Below are positions 59,364 through 64,000 of a stretch of 64,000 bases of DNA, in pieces. The stretch lies in assembly GCF_025751435.1 (NCBI RefSeq), contig NZ_JAOWKY010000005.1:62001-126000 (forward strand). Reading direction: 5' to 3'. The notes below the pieces were generated by a model. The model saw nothing but the letters and a program-made list of their open reading frames with translations. It ran no database searches and had not been told where the DNA came from. Positions within the stretch are counted from its first letter, which is position 1. Each line of letters opens with the position of its first letter. Both the position numbers and the translations under genes were made by a program. Source of the stretch: Albidovulum marisflavi (lineage in GTDB: Bacteria; Pseudomonadota; Alphaproteobacteria; Rhodobacterales; Rhodobacteraceae).

Positions 59364-60097
59364 TACAAAATCGCCCTGAGCGTCAGCAGGACGGCCGCCA
59401 GCGCGCTGGCGGCAAGCATCAGGCCACGGTAGCGTCGGTCGAAGATGCCGTCGAAACGTCTGGCGGTCCAAAGCCCCGCGACCATTGCCGGCGCCATCAG
59501 GGCCGCCAGCCCCGCATCACCCCAGCCCAGCCGTCCCGCGCCCCAAAGACCCGCAAGCGATGCCGCGCAGCCCAGGGTGAAGAAGGCGGCCAGCGTCGCG
59601 CGCGCCTCGCGTGGCGGTCGGTCCTTGTAGATCAGCGCCAGCGGCGGCGCGCCGACCGAGGTCAGTGTGCCCATCAGCCCCGACAGCGCCGCCAGGGCCA
59701 CGAGCTTGGGCATGGAGAACCGCAGCCTCCATCCAGCGGCCGAAAGCACGACGGCCAGCCCGATCATCCCTGCGAATGCCAACGAGAACGCACGGGGGTC
59801 TGACGTCCCCGCGATGAAGGTCGCGGCAAGCGCCACGCCCGCGATCCGGCCCGCGGTGCCTGTCCAGACCTCGCGCCACTGGATGAGTGGCGGCGCCTGC
59901 AGTGCGACCCAGAGCGATGATGCAAACCCCAGGATCAGCGCCGGGGCCGGCACCAGTTCGGGGTCGAGCAGCGCAAGAAGCGGCGCGGCGGCAAGGCCAA
60001 ACCCCATGCCAAGCCCCGCCTGCACGATCGCGGCGAAGAACACGATCCCCAGCACGGCGGCCAGCAGCAGCGGAGATCCGGCAAGGATCGGTTCCAC
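59363..60097 (-). CDS. TauE/SafE-family sulfite/anion exporter
   Basis: A 244-residue protein with eight predicted helices in two repeats. The TauE/SafE hallmarks are PLLLAAVLGIVFFAAIVQAGLGMGFGLAAAPLLALL at the N-terminus and KLVALAALSGLMGTLTSVGAPPLALIY in the second half. Members export sulfite, sulfoacetate or other organic anions produced by sulfonate breakdown. It sits five bases after the TRAP large permease gene and overlaps the next gene, so it is part of the same operon. Confidence 0.88.
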   Translation of the reverse strand: MEPILAGSPLLLAAVLGIVFFAAIVQAGLGMGFGLAAAPLLALLDPELVPAPALILGFASSLWVALQAPPLIQWREVWTGTAGRIAGVALAATFIAGTSDPRAFSLAFAGMIGLAVVLSAAGWRLRFSMPKLVALAALSGLMGTLTSVGAPPLALIYKDRPPREARATLAAFFTLGCAASLAGLWGAGRLGWGDAGLAALMAPAMVAGLWTARRFDGIFDRRYRGLMLAASALAAVLLTLRAIL

Positions 60098-60102
60098 CGC
60101 GG

Positions 60103-61416
60103 TTACCCCGGCGTCTGGCGCATGTTTTCGGGCAGCCAGGTCGCGAGTTCCGGGAAAGCGATCAGCACGAAGACCATGACGACCATGATCAGGAACATCG
60201 GGAAAGCCGCCCGCGCGATGAAGTTCATCTCGTGCCGTGTCATGCCCTGCAGGACGAACAGGTTGAAGCCGATGGGCGGAGTGATCTGCGCCATTTCCAC
60301 CACCACGACGATGAAGATGCCGAACCAGATGATGTCGATCCCCGCCTGCCGGATCATCGGCTCGACCACCGCGATGGTCAGCACGACCGAGGAGATGCCG
60401 TCAAGGAAGCAGCCGATGACGACGTAGAAGACAAGAAGCGCCATCAGAAGCTCGAACCGCGTCAGGTTCAGTGATCCGATCCATTCCGCCAGCGCCCGCG
60501 GCAGGCCGGTAAAGCCCATAGACAGTGACAGGAACGAGGCGCCGGCAAGGATCAGCGCGATCATCGCCGACGTCCGGGTCGCGCCCATCAGGCTTTCCTT
60601 CAGGCTCTTCCAGGTGAGAGAGCCCTGAAACCCCGCCAGGGCCATCGAACCCAGAACCCCGAACGAGGCGGCCTCGGTCGCGGTGGCGAAGCCCAGGTAC
60701 ATGGAGCCGATGACCAGAAGGATCAGCATGAGGACCGGTATCAGGAAGCGGGAGTTCGAGAGCTTTTCGGCAAAGCTCATCGAGGGCTCGGCGGCCGGGC
60801 GGTAGGTTCCGGAGATCCGTGAATAGATCGCGATGTAGCCCATGAAGAACATTGCAAGCACAAGGCCCGGCAGGATGCCCGCGATGAAAAGCTTGGTGAT
60901 CGATTCATTGATCGTCACGCCGTACACGATCAGCGTTAGCGAGGGCGGGATCATTAGCCCCAGCGTCGCCGCCCCCGCCAGCGTACCGATGACCATGTGT
61001 TCGGGGTAGTCGCGCCGCAGAAGTTCGGGGATCGACATCTTTCCGACCGTCGTCAGGGTGGCCGCCGATGATCCCGAAACCGCCGCGAAGACGGTGCAGC
61101 CGACGACGTTCGTGTGCAAGAGCCCGCCGGGCAGCCGCGCCATCCAGGGGCTGAGCCCGCGGAACATGTCCTGGGACAGGCGTGTTCGGTACAGGATTTC
61201 CCCCATCCAGATAAACAGCGGCAGCGCGGTCAGCGACCAGGACGACGAAGACCGCCAGATCGTGGTCATCATCGCGTCGCCCACGGGGCGGGTCGTGAAC
61301 AGCTCCATCCCCACGAATGCAACGCCCAGAAGGGCGAGACCGATCCAGACGCCAGATCCAAGCAACAGGAACAGGGTGAAAAGAAAGATGGCGAGCGGCC
61401 AGAATTCATGCGCCAC
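60103..61416 (-). CDS. dctM: TRAP transporter large permease (DctM)
   Basis: The 437-residue protein has the 12-helix DctM pattern: the start LAIFLFTLFLLLGSGVWIGLALLG, GEILYRTRLSQDMFRGLSPWM with the amphipathic scoop segment, GGLLHTNVVGCTVFAAVSGSSAATLTTVGKM and the end IIGCFLDGISSVVLTIAVVEP...PPIGFNLFVLQGM. It imports the substrate delivered by DctP using the sodium gradient, together with DctQ. It follows dctQ by nine bases. Confidence 0.96.
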   Translation of the reverse strand: MAHEFWPLAIFLFTLFLLLGSGVWIGLALLGVAFVGMELFTTRPVGDAMMTTIWRSSSSWSLTALPLFIWMGEILYRTRLSQDMFRGLSPWMARLPGGLLHTNVVGCTVFAAVSGSSAATLTTVGKMSIPELLRRDYPEHMVIGTLAGAATLGLMIPPSLTLIVYGVTINESITKLFIAGILPGLVLAMFFMGYIAIYSRISGTYRPAAEPSMSFAEKLSNSRFLIPVLMLILLVIGSMYLGFATATEAASFGVLGSMALAGFQGSLTWKSLKESLMGATRTSAMIALILAGASFLSLSMGFTGLPRALAEWIGSLNLTRFELLMALLVFYVVIGCFLDGISSVVLTIAVVEPMIRQAGIDIIWFGIFIVVVVEMAQITPPIGFNLFVLQGMTRHEMNFIARAAFPMFLIMVVMVFVLIAFPELATWLPENMRQTPG

Positions 61417-61425
61417 GGTCCGCTC

Positions 61426-61968
61426 CTACTCTGCGTGGGATTGATCGGCGAGCGTTTCGCGGATGTTGTCGCGCCCGGTCAGGATCAACGTGACAAGGTT
61501 GTCCGCGAAAGCCACGGCCAGAAGGCACGCGCCGAAGGCCATGGGCGTCTGCACGATCCACAAGTGCATGGCGTCCTGGCCCTGGCTCACGTCCTTGAGC
61601 TTCCAGGACCAGTACACCAGCCGGACCGCGTACCAGGCCAGGTAGGTCGACGCCGCGCTGGCGATGACAAGACACCACAGCTCCCCCCAGTAGCGGTGTC
61701 GTCCGAGCGCCGTCAGCGCCAGCCCGACGCGGATATGCGCGCCGGAATTCAGCGCCGAGGCGAATGCCAGGAACGACGCAGTCGCCATCAGGTAGCCCGC
61801 GTATTCGGACGAGCCGGGAAACGTGAAGGCGAACCACCGCGCGCACATCTGCACCACGATCACGACCAGGATCCCGATCAGGCAGAGCGCCGCGACAGCG
61901 CTTGCCGCAGTGTAGATCCGGTCCAGCGTGCGACGCAGGATGCCTGAATTCGGGTCCGCTTCGGCCAT
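61426..61968 (-). CDS. dctQ: TRAP transporter small permease (DctQ)
   Basis: The 180-residue protein has four helices (IYTAASAVAALCLIGILVVIVVQ; SSEYAGYLMATASFLAFAS; LWCLVIASAASTYLAWYAV; PMAFGACLLAVAFADNLVTL) with the typical cytoplasmic Arg-rich connecting segment. DctQ packs with DctM to form the membrane part of the transporter. It is translated after the DctP gene, separated by a strong hairpin that may lower its expression. Confidence 0.92.
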   Translation of the reverse strand: MAEADPNSGILRRTLDRIYTAASAVAALCLIGILVVIVVQMCARWFAFTFPGSSEYAGYLMATASFLAFASALNSGAHIRVGLALTALGRHRYWGELWCLVIASAASTYLAWYAVRLVYWSWKLKDVSQGQDAMHLWIVQTPMAFGACLLAVAFADNLVTLILTGRDNIRETLADQSHAE

Positions 61969-61989
61969 TGGCCCCTCCTTTGCCAGGCG

Positions 61990-62017
61990 GCGGGACGGGG
62001 CGTTTGCCCCGCCCCGC
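61990..62017 (-). other. Intercistronic hairpin between dctP and dctQ
   Basis: GCGGG-A-CGGGGC pairs with GCCCCG-C-CCCGC around a GTTT loop: 11 paired bases with one A-C mismatch. It lies between the dctP stop and the dctQ start. Such hairpins stabilise the binding-protein part of the message and reduce the permease part, giving more binding protein than transporter. Confidence 0.7.
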
Positions 62018-62028
62018 GCTGTTTGAGG

Positions 62029-63000
62029 TCAGTTTCCGCGATAGGCGGCGATGGCGGCCTTGCCGTCTTCGCCCGCGCTGGCCAGCCACTCCTCGGTCAT
62101 GGTGGCGCCGAATTCCTGCAGCCCGGCCCTGAGTTCGTCCGACGGGCCGCTGACCGTCATGCCGTTTTCCGCCAGCGTCTTGAGGTACTGATCAGTCAGT
62201 TCCTTGGCGCGCGCCTCGCCCGCGGCGGCCGCCTTGGCGCCGCAATCCATCAGCGCCGCCTTGCCCGCGTCGTCCAGCGCGTTGTAGGCGTCCTTGTTCA
62301 CGAAGATCGTGTTGCGCGGCAGCCAGGCCTGAACGTCATAGAAGTGCGTCAGGCTTTCCCAGACCTTTGAATCCACCCCGGTCGAGCCCGAGGAGATGAA
62401 GGCCTCGGCCACGCCGGTCGCCAGCGCCTGGCTCAGTTCGGCGGCTTCGATCTGGACCGGGACCATGCCCGCCAGTTCGGCGATGCGCGCCGTCGCGGCG
62501 TTGTAGGCGCGGAATTTCACCCCGGCCATGTCCGCGACCGAATTGACCTCTTTCTTGAAGTAGAAGCCCTGCGGCGGCCACGGCACCGAATAGACATAGA
62601 CCAGGTTCTGTTCGTCCAGCGCCGCCGCGACGGCGTCCTTGGCCGCGGCCCAAAGCTTGTCGGACTCGTCGAACGATGTGGCAAGGAATGGGATCGAGTC
62701 GACACCGAAAAGCGGATTTTCGTTGGCGTGCGCCGACAGCAGACGTTCGCCGATCGGGGCCTGCCCGGTCTGGACCGCGCGCTTGATGTCGTTGCCCGCA
62801 AACAGCGAGCCGCCGGCGTGAACCACGATGTCGATGCCGCCCTGCGTCGCATCCCTTACGCAAGAGGCGAAAGCCAGCCCGTTTTCCGAGTGATAGTTCG
62901 TCGCCGGATAGGCCATCGGCATGTCCCAGGTTTCCGCCGAAAGCGCGGTCGCGCCCAGGCAGAGGGCGGCGGTGGCCATGAGCGTCGCGGTGATCTTCAT
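62029..63000 (-). CDS. dctP: TRAP transporter periplasmic solute-binding protein (DctP)
   Basis: The 323-residue protein has a signal peptide (MKITATLMATAALCLGATALSA) and the DctP-type domain: WDMPMAYPATNYHSENGLAF, GGSLFAGNDIKRAVQTGQAP, GFYFKKEVNSVADMAGVKFRAYNAATARIAELAGM (containing the conserved Arg that binds carboxylates), and DVQAWLPRNTIFVNKDAYNALDDAGK. The strong GGAGGAAG ribosome site suggests high expression. The neighbouring oxidase suggests an amino-acid-like ligand. Confidence 0.93.
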   Translation of the reverse strand: MKITATLMATAALCLGATALSAETWDMPMAYPATNYHSENGLAFASCVRDATQGGIDIVVHAGGSLFAGNDIKRAVQTGQAPIGERLLSAHANENPLFGVDSIPFLATSFDESDKLWAAAKDAVAAALDEQNLVYVYSVPWPPQGFYFKKEVNSVADMAGVKFRAYNAATARIAELAGMVPVQIEAAELSQALATGVAEAFISSGSTGVDSKVWESLTHFYDVQAWLPRNTIFVNKDAYNALDDAGKAALMDCGAKAAAAGEARAKELTDQYLKTLAENGMTVSGPSDELRAGLQEFGATMTEEWLASAGEDGKAAIAAYRGN

Positions 63001-63031
63001 GTCTTCCTCCTGTTGGTTCTTGTCTTGCGGG

Positions 63032-64000
63032 TCATTGAAAGCGGTCGGGTGCATAGGGTGCAAGGTTTATGTTGGGCGTCTCGCCGCTGATCAGCCCGGC
63101 AAGGATCCGGCCGGTCCGTGGCCCTGCCGTCAGCCCGATGTGGTGATGGCCGAAGCCCGTGAACGCGCCGCGCATCGCCGGCACCTTGCCGATGAAGGGA
63201 AGCGAGTCGGTGGGCGCTGGCCGATGCCCCAGCCATTCGTCCTTGCGGCTCCATTTCAGGTCCGGCATCGCGGCGCGGACCTGGCGTTCCAGAAGCCGCA
63301 GCGGCGCGTCCGAGGCCGGGGCGTCGAGCCCTCCGAATTCGACGATACCGGCAAGGCGCAGACGGCCCTCCATCGGCGTGATGACGAACTTGCCCGAAGC
63401 GACCATGTTGGCGGACCTCGGCGTGATCGAGGGGTCCCAAAGTTCGACATGATAGCCCCGTTCGCTTTCCAGCGGGACGTTCAGGCCCAGTTGGCGGCCG
63501 AGTGTGCCGGACCAGACGCCGGCGGTCAGGACCACGCGATCCGCCGCGATGGTGTCGCCGCCCGCGCGCACGCCTGTGACCTGGCCGTCTTCCGACAGGA
63601 TCGCCGTCGCCTCGGACCGCAGCAGCCGCCCGCCCAGGCGCTCGACATGGGACGCGAGGGCCGAGACATAGCCGCCGGGGTCCTTGATGCGGCCGTGATC
63701 GCCGAAACTGGCGGCAAAGCCGATTTCGGGACCAAAGGCCGGTTCGTAGTCGCGCCATTCCCGACCCTCAAGCTCGCGCCAGCGCAGCCCCATCTCGCGG
63801 CGCAGGCCGAACCCGAAGGCGTCCCCCTGATAATGCGCCCTGTCTCGGTAAAGGAAGTTGTAGTCGCAGGGCACGATGTAGCCCTCGGCCCCGGTGCCTT
63901 CCGCAAGCTGGCGGTGCTGCTCAAGGCTGTCGCCGACGATGGGGGTCAACCCCTGGGCGATGCGGCGGGCATCGGCGGCGTTCGCGTGACGCAGGTAGGG
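63032..64000 (-). CDS. DadA-like FAD-dependent D-amino acid dehydrogenase (3' part)
   Basis: The frame is open to the window end, so the N-terminal FAD motif lies outside. The 322 visible residues show the DAO/DadA pattern: GYIVPCDYNFLYRDRAHYQG, ALASHVERLGGRLLRSEATA, VVLTAGVWSGTLGRQLGLNVPLESERGYHVEL, and the C-terminal GHRPAPTDSLPFIGKVPAMR, GAFTGFGHHHIGLTAGPRTG. It would oxidise an amine or D-amino acid to an oxo-acid. It precedes dctP by 31 bases and leads the TRAP operon; the substrate is probably what the TRAP system imports. Confidence 0.85.
   Translation of the reverse strand, partial: PYLRHANAADARRIAQGLTPIVGDSLEQHRQLAEGTGAEGYIVPCDYNFLYRDRAHYQGDAFGFGLRREMGLRWRELEGREWRDYEPAFGPEIGFAASFGDHGRIKDPGGYVSALASHVERLGGRLLRSEATAILSEDGQVTGVRAGGDTIAADRVVLTAGVWSGTLGRQLGLNVPLESERGYHVELWDPSITPRSANMVASGKFVITPMEGRLRLAGIVEFGGLDAPASDAPLRLLERQVRAAMPDLKWSRKDEWLGHRPAPTDSLPFIGKVPAMRGAFTGFGHHHIGLTAGPRTGRILAGLISGETPNINLAPYAPDRFQ

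Overview
The window is high-GC alphaproteobacterial DNA, best placed in the Rhodobacteraceae (Rhodobacter/Roseobacter lineage). The grounds are gene content (GapR, DksA-like zinc finger, DUF938, ScfR-type regulator, TRAP and hydantoinase operons), FNR-type and CtrA-type boxes, and a dispersed intergenic hairpin element with a GGATA(T/C)TTG...AAAAGAAGA tail that I associate with this family. Genes are densely packed on both strands. I see no prophage, insertion sequence, CRISPR array or rRNA. There are two tRNA genes (Thr-UGU and Gly-UCC). The genes at both window ends are cut. Layout, 1-22 kb (mostly housekeeping): the end of a polysaccharide-export ABC ATPase; a VOC protein; trpS; a rhomboid-fold protein lacking catalytic residues; a minus-strand run of a PBP-activator lipoprotein, glnD and murJ; then rsmI, yraN, gshB and a GTG-started alpha/beta hydrolase. 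Next come comM with a CtrA-like box upstream, a GST with a C-terminal zinc-binding-like tail, coaBC, dut, a membrane-anchored MoeB/ThiF protein, an M3 peptidase, a DAO-type oxidoreductase with a DUF938 methyltransferase, an AhpD-like protein behind an FNR-type box, and a GH25 lysozyme lipoprotein. 22-32 kb: a reductive pyrimidine catabolism module. A RutR-like TetR regulator is divergent from pydC (N-carbamoyl-beta-amino-acid hydrolase), dihydropyrimidinase and a four-gene ABC importer (ATPase, two permeases, NMT1/THI5-like binding protein). Two near-consensus RutR operators lie between regulator and operon, and a strong terminator ends the operon. A dimethylglycine/sarcosine dehydrogenase-like gene lies downstream of the regulator on the minus strand. 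32-45 kb: a tiny lipoprotein, a ScfR-type regulator, a small membrane protein overlapping a symporter-histidine kinase fusion, an orphan FliM-like protein, a Blh-type phosphatase beside a decayed YeeE/DUF6691 sulfur-transport pair, a DksA-type protein, a FadJ-like protein degenerate at both active sites, GapR, a PhoX-like protein and an unrecognised protein. 45-54.5 kb: an FbpB-type permease without partners, tRNA-Thr, the circularly permuted ATP-grasp/alpha-E/transglutaminase trio, a ribbon-helix-helix protein, a VOC protein with a perfect intrinsic terminator, and a Tat-exported small subunit plus GMC dehydrogenase. A short graveyard of fused gene remnants (RpiR SIS, possible Rieske, aldehyde dehydrogenase, carboxymuconolactone decarboxylase) then abuts tRNA-Gly. 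54.6-64 kb: an ABC exporter, a long-chain acyl-CoA ligase, and a minus-strand operon of a DadA-like oxidase, TRAP transporter, TauE/SafE exporter and BASS-like membrane protein. The most informative findings are the RutR circuit, the three predicted pseudoenzyme or decay cases (rhomboid, FadJ-like, YeeE pair), the remnant graveyard, and the putative CtrA and FNR control sites. All assignments come from reading motifs and gene order; no database search was run.
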